NCBI GenBank assembly: GCA_036563615.1
Contig: DATCMB010000009.1
Coordinates: forward strand, 62,001-126,000
Reading direction: 5' to 3'
DNA from: Candidatus Binatia bacterium
GTDB lineage: Bacteria > Desulfobacterota > Binatia > UBA12015
Length of the DNA: 64,000 nt
Below the pieces are notes generated by a model, which made no database searches, was not told the origin of the DNA, and was given only the letters and a program-made list of their open reading frames with translations. This document shows positions 16,474 through 29,225 of the stretch, piece after piece (the stretch's first letter is position 1; every line of letters starts with the position of its first letter). The translations under genes were made by a program, and so were the position numbers.

Positions 16474-18364
16474 ATGCGATGGTGGGCTCGACTCGGGCTG
16501 CGCGGCAAGCTCTTCCTCGCCGTTGCGGCCGTTCTGATCGGCCTGCTTCTCACCACGCTCGCCGCGGTGCAGCTGCAGATCGAGGAGCAGACGCGCGCGA
16601 CGCTGCGCCAGGGGCTGCGCGTCACCGGCAGCGTGTTCCAGCGCCAGATGCGTGAGCGCGGCGAGGTGCTCCTCGCCGGCGCCGAGCTGCTCGCCTCGGA
16701 CTTCGCGCTGAAGCGCGCGATCGCGACCCGCGATCCGGGGACGCTCGCCTCGGTCGCCGTCAATCACCAGCAGCGAATCGACGTCGACCTGCTGTGGATC
16801 GCCGACGAGAGCGGCGAGCTGTTCGCCGACTCGCGCGGCAAGCTCGTCGCCGGCGCTTCGGTCGCGAGCACGCCGCCGATCGCCGACGTGCTGCGCAGCG
16901 GCGAGGCGATGGTCACGCTCGCCGAGCTCGACGGCGAGCTCTATCGGCTGGTTGGCGTGCCGGTGTTCGCGGTCGACCTGATCGGGCTGCTCGTGCTCGG
17001 TGAGCGCATCGACGATGCGACCGCGCAGGAGCTGCAGGAGAGCACCGGCACGCACGTCGCGTTCACCGCCGGGGAGCGCGTGCTCGCGGCGTCGTCGCCA
17101 CCGCCGACGCGCGAGGCGCTGGCGACGATCCTGCCCGTCGCGCCCGGTCCGGACTTCATCGCCGAGCTCGACGGCGAGCGCTACTTCTCGCTCGCCGTGC
17201 CGGTCGAGGCGCAGAGCAGCGTGCCGGTGGTCGCGCTCCTGCAGCGCTCGTACGACTCGGCGCTGGCCCCGCTGCTCGCGCTGCGCATGCGCATCCTGCT
17301 GATCGGACTCGGTGCGCTCGTGCTCGCGCTGCTGGTCGCGCTCGGCATGGCGGCGGGGATCAACGCGCCGATCCAGCGCCTGGTCGACGCCACGCGGCAG
17401 ATCATGCAGGGCAACCTCGGCTACCGCGTTCCCGAGCAGCGCACCGACGAGCTCGGCTTTCTCGCCGGGTCGTTCAACCGCATGAGCGAGCGCATCGAGC
17501 AGCGCGAGCGCGAGCTCACCGAGCTCAACGCGCAGCTCGAGAACCGCGTGCGCGAGCGCACGGCCGAGCTCGAAGCGTCCTACCGCGACTTGAAGGCCGC
17601 GCAGGTGCAGCTCGTGCAGTCGGAGAAGATGGCGTCGCTCGGCGTGCTGGTCGCCGGCGTCGCGCACGAGATCAACAACCCGGTGACCTTCGTCGCGAAC
17701 AACGTCGAGCCGCTCAAGGAGCGATTGACGGAGCTGCGCGACGTCGCGAGGCTGCACCCCGAGATGGGCCTCGAAGCGCAGCTCGACGAGCTCAACGAGA
17801 TCGCCGACCTGATCGGCGAGGGCGCGCGACGTACGGCGGGCATCGTGCAGGACCTGCGCAACTTCTCGCGTCTCTCGCACGAGGGTACCGAGTGGGTCGA
17901 CGTGCACGAGGGCATCGAGACCTGCCTGCGTCTGCTGCGTCCGCGCTGGGCCGAGCGCATCACGATCGAGCGCGACTTCGGCGAGGTGCCGAAGATCGAG
18001 GCGGCGACGGGCCAGCTCAACCAGGTGCTGATGAACCTGCTCGCGAACGCCTGCGACGCGATCGACGGCACGGGCACGATCCGCATCACGACGCGCGTCG
18101 AGGGCGATCGTCTGCACCTCTCGGTGCGTGACGACGGCGTCGGCATCGCCCCCGAGGACGTCGAGCGCATCTTCGATCCCTTCTTCACCACCAAGCCGCA
18201 GGGCCAGGGCACGGGGCTCGGGCTCTCGATCACGCACGGCATCGTCACCGGGCACGGCGGCGAGATCCGGGTCGAGAGCGCGCCCGGTCGGGGCACCGAG
18301 GTGCGCGTCGTGCTACCGCTGCGGCGGGCGCGGCCCGACGAGACGGCCGCAGACGTGAGGGTCC

Positions 18365-18375
<11 letters not shown>
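16474..18375 (+). CDS. Membrane sensor histidine kinase (Cache-HAMP-HisKA-HATPase)
   Basis: The 633-residue protein has TM1 at about residues 10-33, an extracytoplasmic Cache-like sensor of about 230 residues, TM2 near 275-300, a HAMP linker, a coiled coil (EQRERELTELNAQLENRV), HisKA with the phospho-His in GVAHEINNPV, and a HATPase core (NLLANACDAI, DDGVGIAPED, GQGTGLGLSI). It should sense an envelope or periplasmic signal and phosphorylate the adjacent response regulator. The coding end overlaps the regulator start by 11 bases. An earlier in-frame start at 16423 exists; ATG 16474 gives a better N-terminus. Confidence 0.92.
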
Positions 18376-19891
<1,516 letters not shown>

Positions 19892-19927
19892 GCCCGTGAA
19901 CGGGTCGTCGTCGTGCATCGTGTGGTG

Positions 19928-20548
19928 ATGCGCCCTCGTGCGGCGACGCTCCTCACGCTGCTCGCGCTGGTCGCGAGCGCTTGCGCCACGCACCGCATCG
20001 ACCTGAGCGATCCCGACGCCGCGGCGCTGGCTCGCAGCGGTCCGCCGACCATGGGCAAGGTCGTGGTCGTCCGCTTCCACGATGCGCGCACCCGCGAGTG
20101 GGCGACCGGACGGCAGGTCGGGCAGATGCGCGAGGGGTACGGCATCCCGGTCGTCGCCGTCGAGGCGGAGCAGGATCCCGTCCTCTGGGTCGCCGACGGC
20201 CTCGCGCACGGGCTCGCGCTGCACGGCTACGAGGTCGAGCGTCTCGACGCGCCGCCCGCGGATCCGTCGGCCTTCGTCGTGATGGGCTCGGTCGTCCAGG
20301 TCTTCGGCGACGCGTACCTCATGAAGGGCGCCGGCATCGTCGCCGACGTGTGGCTCGTGCACGGCGGCTGGACGATCTGGAGCGGGCGCTGCGAGGGGAC
20401 CTCGACGAGTCTCCAGTGGCCGTCGCTCGAGCACCCGCTGCGCGCTGCGCTCCTCGACGCGCGCAAGCAGCTCGTCGCGCGCTGCGTCCCCCCGATCGCC
20501 ACCGCGATCGAGCGCGCGAAGGAGGCGCAGGCCGCCGCGAGCTCGTGA
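19928..20548 (+). CDS. Putative lipoprotein of unknown function
   Basis: The 206-residue product begins with a signal ending in the lipobox VASAC. The mature part is alpha/beta, with GKVVVVRFHDARTREW near the start and FVVMGSVVQVFGDAYL in the middle, a pattern reminiscent of small outer-membrane lipoproteins of the YajG type; this match is weak. ATG 19928 was chosen, giving a short basic start before the hydrophobic stretch. It follows the sigma-54 activator by 36 bases on the same strand and may be co-transcribed with it. Confidence 0.7.
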   Translation: MRPRAATLLTLLALVASACATHRIDLSDPDAAALARSGPPTMGKVVVVRFHDARTREWATGRQVGQMREGYGIPVVAVEAEQDPVLWVADGLAHGLALHGYEVERLDAPPADPSAFVVMGSVVQVFGDAYLMKGAGIVADVWLVHGGWTIWSGRCEGTSTSLQWPSLEHPLRAALLDARKQLVARCVPPIATAIERAKEAQAAASS

Positions 20549-20717
20549 CGGACGTCGCGGCTGCGCTCCGTGCGGGTTCGTGAGCGCCTCGTGCGGGTGC
20601 GGTTCGCCCGCGCGAGCTCTCGCCAAGCGCCACCGCTTCGACGTAGAAGGAGCGCACCGCCATCGCGATCGCGTTCGCGCAGACGAGCGAGCGCGCGATC
20701 GATCGGAGGAGCCCGCG

Positions 20718-22184
20718 ATGTCACTCGTGTACGAGCCCCGCATGCTGATCGACGGCAAGCTGGTCGAGGCGACCGGCGGCCGCACCTACGACAACGTCAA
20801 CCCCGCGACCGAGGAGGTGATCGGCCAGGTCGCCGACGGCTCGGTCGAGGACATGGAGCGCGCGATCGCGGCGGCGCGGCGCGCGTTCGACGAGACCTCG
20901 TGGGCGACCGACCGCGCGTTTCGCAAGCGCTGCCTCGAGCAGCTCAAGGCGGCGCTCGACAAGCACAAAGAGGAGCTGCGGCCGCAGATCGTCGCCGAGG
21001 TCGGGACGCCGATCGCGCTGACCTACGCGATCCAGCAGGACACCTGCATCGCCGACCTGCAGTACGAGATCGATCTCATCGATCGCTACGAGTGGGAGCG
21101 CGACATCGGACTGCGGGACTTCTTCGGCATCACGTCGCGCCGTCTCGTGCTGCGCGAGCCGGTCGGCGTCGCGGGGCTGATCACGCCGTGGAACTTCCCG
21201 TTCATGCTGAACCTCGCGAAGCTCGCCCCGGCGCTCGCGGCGGGCTGCACGGTCGTGCTGAAGCCCGCACCGGACACGCCTTTCTCCGCGACCTGGATCG
21301 GCAAGCTGATCGTCGAGGAGACCGACATCCCGCCCGGCGTGGTGAACATCGTCACCTCGCGCGACCCGGCGGCGGTCGGCGAAGTGCTGACGGCGAGCCC
21401 GCTCGTCGACCTGATCTCGTTCACCGGCTCGACCGCGGTCGGCAAGCGCATCGCCGCGCGCTGCGCGGACACGCTGAAGCGCGTCTTCCTCGAGCTCGGC
21501 GGCAAGTCGGCGAACATCGTCCTCGACGACGCGGACTTCCCGACGGTGCTGGGCTCGATCGGCCAGGTCTGCACGCACTCGGGGCAGGGCTGCGCGATCA
21601 CGACGCGGCTCTTGCTGCCGAGAAAGCGCTACGAGGAAGGCGTCGAGATCGCCAAGGCCGCGTTCGAGAGCGTCCCCTACGGCGATCCGACCGACTTCAA
21701 GAACCTCGCGGGTCCGCTGATCAACGCGCGCCAGCGCGACCGCGTGCTGCGCTACATCGAGCAGGGCAAGGCCGAAGGGGCGCGCTGCCTCGTCGGCGGC
21801 GGCGCCGCGACGCAGTTCGCGAAGGGCTACTACGTGCAGCCGACGCTGTTCGTCGACGTCGACCCGAGCTCGACCATCGCGCAGGAGGAGATCTTCGGCC
21901 CGGTGCTGTCGGTCATCGCGTACGAGGACGACGACGACGCGGTGCGGATCGCGAACGCGTCGCGCTACGGGCTCTCGGGGGCGGTGAGCTCGGGGTCGCT
22001 CGAGCGCGCGATGGCGGTCGCCCGCCGCGTGCGCACCGGCACGCTGTCGGTCAACGGAGGCATGTGGTTCGGCCCCGACGCGCCCTTCGGCGGCTACAAG
22101 GAGAGCGGCATCGGCCGCGAGCACGGCGTCGAGGGCTTCGAGGAGTACCTCGAGACCAAGACCGTCGCCCTGCCGGCGGCGTAG
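20718..22184 (+). CDS. Aldehyde dehydrogenase
   Basis: A 488-residue NAD(P)-dependent aldehyde dehydrogenase of usual length. Visible parts are the PWNFPF substrate/cofactor segment, KPAPDTPFSA, SFTGSTAVGKRI, the general-base Glu in LELGGKSANIV, the nucleophile Cys in HSGQGCAITTR, and the C-terminal FGGYKESGIGRE. It oxidises an aldehyde to the acid; the substrate is not set by the sequence. The ATG has GGAGGAGCCC upstream. It is flanked by a 169-bp gap on the left and two hairpins on the right. Confidence 0.93.
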   Translation: MSLVYEPRMLIDGKLVEATGGRTYDNVNPATEEVIGQVADGSVEDMERAIAAARRAFDETSWATDRAFRKRCLEQLKAALDKHKEELRPQIVAEVGTPIALTYAIQQDTCIADLQYEIDLIDRYEWERDIGLRDFFGITSRRLVLREPVGVAGLITPWNFPFMLNLAKLAPALAAGCTVVLKPAPDTPFSATWIGKLIVEETDIPPGVVNIVTSRDPAAVGEVLTASPLVDLISFTGSTAVGKRIAARCADTLKRVFLELGGKSANIVLDDADFPTVLGSIGQVCTHSGQGCAITTRLLLPRKRYEEGVEIAKAAFESVPYGDPTDFKNLAGPLINARQRDRVLRYIEQGKAEGARCLVGGGAATQFAKGYYVQPTLFVDVDPSSTIAQEEIFGPVLSVIAYEDDDDAVRIANASRYGLSGAVSSGSLERAMAVARRVRTGTLSVNGGMWFGPDAPFGGYKESGIGREHGVEGFEEYLETKTVALPAA

Positions 22185-22221
22185 CGCTCGAACGGTCCCG
22201 CGAGGGGGTGGGCAAGAAAGC

Positions 22222-22299
22222 GCGACGTCCCGACGGACGGGGTGGAGGGAAGCCCGCGTCCGCCGGGACGTCGCAAGCGGCCGCAGCCCCATGCGGCCG
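22222..22299. terminator. Two successive hairpins between convergent genes
   Basis: GCGACGTCCCG (22222-22232) pairs with CGGGACGTCGC (22264-22274), an 11-bp stem with a 31-base loop. Then CGGCCGCA (22278-22285) pairs with TGCGGCCG (22292-22299), an 8-bp stem with a 6-base loop. They lie between the aldehyde dehydrogenase and the convergent exported-protein gene. Confidence 0.55.
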
Positions 22300-22374
22300 G
22301 ATCGTGACCACCCGGCAGCGCGCGACGGCGGCGAACCAGTCACGGCCCGCCGCGCGCCGCACGCGCGCAGTCGA

Positions 22375-22836
22375 TCAGCTGCGCGGGAAGATGTCGCTCA
22401 CCAGGATGGCGCCGCTCGACGAGTAGTGGACGCCGGCGACACGCACCTCCTTGCCGGTGAACTCGCCGGCGCGGAGCCGCTCGACGCTCGGCTGGTTGCC
22501 GAGCAGGAGCAGCGGGTAGAGCGTGTTCGAGCCATCGAGCTCGAGCGCGAAGAAGTGCTCGCCCTGGTCGCACTCGGCCGTGGCGAGGGTCATGCGGACG
22601 GAATCGCAGCTCAGGTTGACGATCTTGCCGGTGAACTCGCCGGTGCGACCGAGCCCCGAGCTCGAGAACAGCGCTGCCGAGGACGGAGCCACGGCGGCGC
22701 GGTCGGGCGCGACGGCGGCCGCGGTCTGCGCGTCGCGCGCGGCGACGACCTGCGGCTCCTCCGCCCAAGCGGCGCCAGCCGTGCAGATCAGAACCGCTGC
22801 TGCGATGGCGCCGAGAAGCTTCTGCGTCGACTTCAT
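22375..22836 (-). CDS. Exported protein of unknown function
   Basis: The 153-residue product has a signal peptide (KLLGAIAAAVLICTAGAAWA). The mature part has a twice-used phrase, GEFTGKIVNLSCD and GEFTGKEVRVAGV, around a two-cysteine segment, suggesting a small beta fold built from two related strands. No family recognised. ATG 22836 was chosen over 22845 because GGAGG then lies at a workable distance. A strong sigma-54-type element lies about 80 bases upstream, which puts it in the suggested envelope regulon. Confidence 0.75.
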   Translation of the reverse strand: MKSTQKLLGAIAAAVLICTAGAAWAEEPQVVAARDAQTAAAVAPDRAAVAPSSAALFSSSGLGRTGEFTGKIVNLSCDSVRMTLATAECDQGEHFFALELDGSNTLYPLLLLGNQPSVERLRAGEFTGKEVRVAGVHYSSSGAILVSDIFPRS

Positions 22837-22917
22837 TCCTCTCATTCCTCCCTGGGCCGCGCGCCGCGAAGCTGCGTGCGACGCGCGGCCGCTGACTGAA
22901 ACTTGCGGGCGGCGGTG

Positions 22918-22933
22918 AGCAACGCCCGTGCCC
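22918..22933 (-). promoter_or_regulatory. Sigma-54 promoter of the 22375-22836 exported-protein gene
   Basis: The minus strand reads GGGCACGGGCGTTGCT, matching TGGCACG-N4-TTGCT at all positions but the first, with the needed GG-GC spacing. It is about 80 bases upstream of the ATG. The rest of the 22837-23177 interval shows no further element apart from a run of CGTT units. Confidence 0.68.
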
Positions 22934-23177
22934 GCGTTTGGACGCGCGGCGGGCGCGGAAAAATCGAGCGCGGCGCGCGAGGTCGCGGCGCCGAGGCGTG
23001 AGGTTGTGTCGTTTGCCGACAACGAGGTGTTCGCGAGCGAGCGCTGCGCGATCGCGGTGCGCGCGTGCGTGCGTTCGTTCGTTCGGCGCGCTGCGCGAGC
23101 GCGCGGCGCTCTCACCTCGCCAGATGTCGCACCACGACTGTGGACACCCGCCGCGCTTCACGCGAAGAGGACGCACC

Positions 23178-24620
23178 ATGCTCGACGCCGTCGTCGTCGG
23201 CTCGGGGCCGAACGGGCTCGCGGCCGCGGTCGCGCTCGCGCGCGCCGGCGCCTCCGTGCTGGTGCTCGAGGCGCGCCACGAGATCGGCGGCGGCGTGCGC
23301 ACCGCCGAGCTCACGCTGCCGGGCTTCCTGCACGACGTCTGCTCCGGCTGCCATCCGACGGGCGTGCTGTCGCCGTTCTTCGCGACGCTGCCGCTCGAGC
23401 GGCACGGGCTGCGCTGGCTGCACCCGACGGCGTCGGTCGCGCACCCGCTCGACGGCGAGCCCGCAGTGCTGCTGCGCCGCTCGCTCGCCGACACCGCGCG
23501 CGAGCTCGGCGACGACGCACGCCGCTACGAGCTGCTCTTCGGACCGCTGCTGCGCGAGCCGCGGGCGTTGCTCGCAGACCTCCTGGGTCCGCTCCGCGTC
23601 CCGCGCCATCCGCTGCGCCTGGCGCGCTTCGGGCTACCGGGGCTCCTGCCGGCGACCACGCTTCTGCGCCGCTGGTTCCGCGGCGAGCGCGCCCGCGCGC
23701 TGCTCGCCGGCTGCGCGGCGCACTCGATCCTGCCGCTCGAGAGACCGCTCACCGCGGCCGTCGGGATGATCTTTGCCTTGATGGGGCACGTCGAGGACTG
23801 GCCGGTCGCGGCCGGCGGCTCGCGCGCGATCGCCGACGCGCTGGCCTCGTACCTCGCGGAGCTCGGCGGACGCATCGAGACCGGGCGCCGCGTGCGCGCG
23901 CTCTCCGACCTGCCGCCCGCACGCGTCGTGCTCTTCGACACGAGCCCCGCGCAGCTCGTCGACGTCGCGGGGCGGCTGCTGCCCGACGGCTACGTGAGGC
24001 GGCTGCGTCGCTACCGCTACGGTCCGGGCGTCTTCAAGCTCGACTGGGCGCTCGACGGGCCGATCCCGTGGCGCGACCCGCGCTGCCTGGAGGCGTCGAC
24101 GGTGCACGTCGGCGGCACGCTCGACGAGGTCGCCGCCGCCGAGGCCGCGGTGTGGCGCGGCGAGCACCCCGAGCGGCCGTTCGTCCTCGTCGTGCAGCAG
24201 AGCCAGCTCGATCCGTCGCGCACGCCGGCCGGCAAGCACACGGGCTACGCCTACTGCCACGTGCCGGCGGGCTCGACCGTGGACCTGACCGACGCGATCG
24301 AGCGCCAGATCGAGCGCTTCGCGCCCGGCTTCCGCGACCGGATCCTCGCACGCCACGTCCTGCGCACGACCGACTTCGAGCGCGACAACCCGAACTACGT
24401 CGGCGGCGCGATCACCGGCGGTGTCGCCGACCTCGGACAATTCTTCACGCGTCCGGTGGCGCGGCTCGATCCGTACGCGACACCGCACCCGCGGCTGTTC
24501 CTCTGCTCCGCGTCGACGCCGCCCGGCGGCGGCGTGCACGGCATGTGCGGCTACTTCGCGGCGCGCAGCGCGCTGCGACGCCTCGAGCGTCTGCCGACAT
24601 CCTTGCCGCCCTTGGCTTGA
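23178..24620 (+). CDS. FAD-dependent oxidoreductase of the phytoene desaturase-like family
   Basis: The 480-residue protein begins with a dinucleotide-binding fold (AVVVGSGPNGLAAAVALARA) and GGGVRTAELTLPGF, the usual signature of the phytoene desaturase / carotenoid isomerase-like group. The C-terminal part has the second FAD region PPGGGVHGMCGYFAAR. It probably oxidises or isomerises a polyprenyl or other hydrophobic substrate; the substrate is unknown. The ATG follows GAGGACGCACC. It is divergent from the sigma-54-controlled exported-protein gene. Confidence 0.87.
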   Translation: MLDAVVVGSGPNGLAAAVALARAGASVLVLEARHEIGGGVRTAELTLPGFLHDVCSGCHPTGVLSPFFATLPLERHGLRWLHPTASVAHPLDGEPAVLLRRSLADTARELGDDARRYELLFGPLLREPRALLADLLGPLRVPRHPLRLARFGLPGLLPATTLLRRWFRGERARALLAGCAAHSILPLERPLTAAVGMIFALMGHVEDWPVAAGGSRAIADALASYLAELGGRIETGRRVRALSDLPPARVVLFDTSPAQLVDVAGRLLPDGYVRRLRRYRYGPGVFKLDWALDGPIPWRDPRCLEASTVHVGGTLDEVAAAEAAVWRGEHPERPFVLVVQQSQLDPSRTPAGKHTGYAYCHVPAGSTVDLTDAIERQIERFAPGFRDRILARHVLRTTDFERDNPNYVGGAITGGVADLGQFFTRPVARLDPYATPHPRLFLCSASTPPGGGVHGMCGYFAARSALRRLERLPTSLPPLA

Positions 24621-24766
24621 CGGACGCGAGGGCGCGCGCACGCGCCGCGCAAGAACGCGCGCCGCATCGGTAAGCCGTACCCGGCAGCGTGTAGATTCGA
24701 CTGCGCTCGCGCGGCTGCGATCCGTGCGAACCCCCGTGCAGCAAGGCTTTTCCGCGCGCGGTCGCT

Positions 24767-24782
24767 TGGACGCGAGGTTGCT
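24767..24782 (+). promoter_or_regulatory. Weaker sigma-54-like element upstream of the BON-domain gene
   Basis: TGGACGCGAGGTTGCT has the invariant GG and GC at correct spacing and a good TTGCT -12 box, but only TGG at the -24 side. It is about 95 bases ahead of the BON gene. It is credible mainly because better sites precede similar exported stress genes here. Nothing else is visible in 24621-24878. Confidence 0.4.
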
Positions 24783-24878
24783 TATCGGGGCACGCGCCGC
24801 ACGCGACGAGCCGTCAAGTCCGACGTCTCGCACGCGCTGCGCACCAGCGCGCGACGAAGCTCAGCTTAGGAGGAACAC

Positions 24879-25286
24879 ATGAAGGCATGGACAGCAGCCG
24901 CCGTCGGGCTCGCGCTCGCGTTCGGCGGCGTCGGACCGGCGCTCGCCGACGACGCCCCGCCGCGAAGCAACCAGGGCGAAGCCGCGCAGTACGCCCCGGA
25001 CAACACCGGGCGCAACGTCCGCGATCGCAACGACGCGGCCGTCACGCCGATGGATCAGGGCAACAACGCGCAGGATCTCGAGCTCACGCAGCGGATCCGG
25101 CGCGAGGTCGTCTCCGACGACAACCTTTCGACCAAGGCGCACAACGTCAAGATCGTCACCAGCAACGGTGTCGTGACGCTGCGTGGCCCGGTCGAGAGCG
25201 ACGAGGAGAAGGAGCGGATCGCGTCGGTCGCGAAGAAGATCGCGGGTGATGGCAACGTTCGAGATCAGCTCGAGGTCGCGCGCTGA
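24879..25286 (+). CDS. Exported BON-domain protein
   Basis: The 135-residue protein has a signal peptide (WTAAAVGLALAFGGVGPALA) and a C-terminal BON domain (about residues 68-135; LTQRIRREVVSDDNLSTKA, then VKIVTSNGVVTLRGPVES). BON domains bind phospholipids or envelope surfaces and occur in osmotic-shock and stress proteins such as OsmY. The start has an excellent TTAGGAGGAACAC. The next gene, a general stress protein, begins 24 bases on, so the two form a stress operon. Confidence 0.9.
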   Translation: MKAWTAAAVGLALAFGGVGPALADDAPPRSNQGEAAQYAPDNTGRNVRDRNDAAVTPMDQGNNAQDLELTQRIRREVVSDDNLSTKAHNVKIVTSNGVVTLRGPVESDEEKERIASVAKKIAGDGNVRDQLEVAR

Positions 25287-25310
25287 GCGCGCAGGAAAGG
25301 AACACAGACA

Positions 25311-25859
25311 ATGGCAGGCAAGGCTGTATTCGGCATCATCGAGTCGCAGCGTCAAGCAGAGCTCGTGGTCGAGGATCTGCGCTCGGCGGGCTTCTCGAAC
25401 AACGACATCTCCGTGCTCTTCCCCGACAAGCAGACGTCGCGTGACTTCGCGCACGAGAAGAACACCAAGGCGCCCGAGGGTGCGGCGACCGGTGCGCTCA
25501 CCGGCGCGACCATCGGCGGCGTGCTCGGCTGGCTCGCCGGCATCGGCACGCTCGCGATCCCGGGCATCGGCCCGTTCATCGCGGCGGGTCCGATCCTGGG
25601 CGCGCTGAGCGGCGCGGGCGTCGGCGGCGCCGCGGGCGGCATCGCCGGCGGCCTGATCGGGCTCGGCATCCCCGAGATCGAGGCCAAGCAGTACGAGGAG
25701 AAGATCCGCGGCGGCAACATTCTCCTCTCGGTGCACACCGAGGACTCCGACGAGCGCAAGCGCGCGAAGGAGATCCTGGAGAAGTACGGCGCGAGCGACA
25801 TCGCGACCGCGGGCGAGGAGCGAGTGAGCCGGGCCAAGGCGGCCGGCCACGCGCACTGA
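25311..25859 (+). CDS. General stress protein with glycine-zipper membrane segment (17M-like)
   Basis: The 182-residue protein starts with a general-stress domain (AVFGIIESQRQAELVVEDLR, then GFSNNDISVLFPDK), has a central Gly/Ala-rich hydrophobic segment of glycine-zipper type (about 65-125), and ends with a short charged domain containing ILLSVHTEDSDERKRAKE. It is probably a stress-induced membrane-associated protein; no activity is predicted. Ribosome site AAAGGAACA. It is the second gene of a likely operon with the BON protein. Its coding region includes one CGTCAAGCA copy (25350-25358) made of CGT CAA GCA codons, which are unusual here. Confidence 0.8.
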   Translation: MAGKAVFGIIESQRQAELVVEDLRSAGFSNNDISVLFPDKQTSRDFAHEKNTKAPEGAATGALTGATIGGVLGWLAGIGTLAIPGIGPFIAAGPILGALSGAGVGGAAGGIAGGLIGLGIPEIEAKQYEEKIRGGNILLSVHTEDSDERKRAKEILEKYGASDIATAGEERVSRAKAAGHAH

Positions 25860-25884
25860 CTGGCTTTCGCATCGCTCTCATGAA

Positions 25885-25925
25885 GCGGGCGGGCGCGCGG
25901 CGGAGATCGTCGCGCGTCCGCCCGC
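25885..25925. terminator. Hairpin terminator between convergent genes
   Basis: GCGGGCGGGCGCGCG (25885-25899) pairs with CGCGCGTCCGCCCGC (25911-25925) through 15 bp with a single G-T wobble and an 11-base loop. It separates the general stress gene from the convergent PhoH-like gene and could serve both. Confidence 0.65.
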
Positions 25926-26037
25926 TCGTGTGTCTGGAGGGCGGATCGCACGGGACGCGCACGACATGCGTGCGACGTCCACCTGCTGCGACGTGGCCTG
26001 CTCGCGGCGAACGCGCCCGACGAATCGCGAACGCGCG

Positions 26038-27408
<1,371 letters not shown>

Positions 27409-27600
27409 CCGCTTTCAGCTTGTACTCGCACCTGCGATCGCGATCAACGGCTGCAAGACTCTCCGTGGAAAGATTTCACATTTCGCTGCGCGGCGCGCGC
27501 GACCGGGACGAACGAGAGCGCAGTACACGCGCGCTGTGCGGCTCGCGACGTTGCGCGCGCACTTGACCGCTCGCCGTCGCTCCAGTTTCACTCCGGCTCC

Positions 27601-29214
27601 ATGTCCGAGGAGCCGGTCGACGTACTGATCATCGGCGCGGGCGCCGCAGGCGCGGCGTTCGCCTGGAGCCTCGCCGAGACGAGGATGAAGATCCTCTGCC
27701 TCGAGCAGGGCGACTGGGTGAAGCCCGACGAGTACCCCGGCAACCGCACCGACTGGGAGCTGCGCCGGCTCACCGACTGGAGCTTCAGCCCGAACGACCG
27801 CAAGCGGCCTGCCGATTACCCGGTCAACGACGCGGACTCGCCGATCGCGATCTCGAACTTCAACGCGGTGGGCGGCAGCACGATCCTGTTCGCGGGCCAC
27901 TTCCCGCGCATGCACCCGTCGGACTTCCGCGTGCGCACGCTCGACGGCGTCGCCGACGACTGGCCGCTCGATTACCGCACGCTCGCGCCGTACTACGACC
28001 TGAACGAGCGCATGATGGGCGTCTCGGGTCTCGCCGGCGATCCGGCGTACCCGGCCGATCCGCCGAAGATCCCGCCGCTGCCGCCGCTGCCGCTCGGCAA
28101 GCTCGGTGAGACGCTCGCGCGCGGCTTCAACGAGCTCGGCTGGCACTGGTGGCCGTCGGACAGCGCGATCATCAGCCGCGAGTACGAGGGACGTGCGCCG
28201 TGCATCAACGCCGGAACGTGCCTCGCGGGCTGCGCGCAGGGTGCGAAGTCGAGCACGGACGTGACGTACTGGCCGCTCGCGCTGCGCGCCGGCGTCGAGC
28301 TGCGCACGCGCTGCCGCGTGCGCGAGATCACCGTCGGCGCAAACGGCATGGTCGACGGCGTGATCTACTACGACGCCGACGGCGTCGAGCGTCGGCAGCG
28401 CGCCGAGGTCGTCGTGCTCGCGTGCAACGGGGTCGGCACGCCGCGGCTGCTGCTCAACTCGCGCTCGAAGCACTTCCCCGACGGTCTCGCGAACCGCAGC
28501 GGCCTCGTCGGCAAGAACCTGATGTTCCATCCGTACGCGATGGTGACCGGGCTCTTCGACGAGCCCCTCGAGGGGCACAAGGGCGCGATCGGCTGCTGCA
28601 TCATGAGCCAGGAGTTCTACGAGACCGATCCGTCGCGCGGCTTCGTGCGCGGCTACTCGTTCGAGATCCTGCGCGGCGTCGGTCCGGTGTTCACGGCGAT
28701 GATGGGCATGAACTGGGGGCGTCTGCCGTGGGGTGACGAGCACCACCGCGCCTACGCCGAGATCTTCGACCGCAACGCCGGCATGGTGGTGATCGGCGAG
28801 GATCTGCCCGAGGAGCACAACACGGTCACGCTCGATCCCGAGCTCGAGGACGCGCACGGCATCCCGGCGCCGAAGATCACCTACCGCCTCGGCGACAACA
28901 GCCGCGCGCTCATGGCGCACGGCGTGGAGCGGGCGCAGGAGGTGCTGCTCGCTGCGGGCGCGCGCGACACGATCGTCGAGCCGCTGCTGCGTCCCGCCGG
29001 CTGGCACCTGATGGGCACGGCGCGCATGGGACGCGATCCGAAGACCTCGGTGGTCAACGAGTGGGGCCGCTGCCACGACGTCAAGAACCTCTTCATCATC
29101 GACGGCAGCATCTTCGTCACCGCGGCGGCGGTGAACCCGACCAACACCATCCAGGCGCTGGCGCTCTACGTCGCCGACCGGATGAAGAAGAACCTGGCGA
29201 ACCTGTTCGACTGA
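27601..29214 (+). CDS. GMC-family oxidoreductase (glucose-methanol-choline type)
   Basis: The 537-residue flavoprotein begins with the FAD-binding VLIIGAGAAGAAFAWSL motif. It continues with GGSTILFAGHFPR, a Cys-containing NAGTCLAGCAQGAK and the C-terminal HLMGTARMG and VNPTNTIQALALYVAD regions, which carry the catalytic His and Asn of the family. It oxidises an alcohol to an aldehyde or ketone; the substrate is unknown. The next gene encodes a gluconate 2-dehydrogenase subunit-3-like protein, so this is probably the large subunit of a two-part membrane-linked dehydrogenase. Confidence 0.92.
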   Translation: MSEEPVDVLIIGAGAAGAAFAWSLAETRMKILCLEQGDWVKPDEYPGNRTDWELRRLTDWSFSPNDRKRPADYPVNDADSPIAISNFNAVGGSTILFAGHFPRMHPSDFRVRTLDGVADDWPLDYRTLAPYYDLNERMMGVSGLAGDPAYPADPPKIPPLPPLPLGKLGETLARGFNELGWHWWPSDSAIISREYEGRAPCINAGTCLAGCAQGAKSSTDVTYWPLALRAGVELRTRCRVREITVGANGMVDGVIYYDADGVERRQRAEVVVLACNGVGTPRLLLNSRSKHFPDGLANRSGLVGKNLMFHPYAMVTGLFDEPLEGHKGAIGCCIMSQEFYETDPSRGFVRGYSFEILRGVGPVFTAMMGMNWGRLPWGDEHHRAYAEIFDRNAGMVVIGEDLPEEHNTVTLDPELEDAHGIPAPKITYRLGDNSRALMAHGVERAQEVLLAAGARDTIVEPLLRPAGWHLMGTARMGRDPKTSVVNEWGRCHDVKNLFIIDGSIFVTAAAVNPTNTIQALALYVADRMKKNLANLFD

Positions 29215-29225
29215 GGGTGAACGAC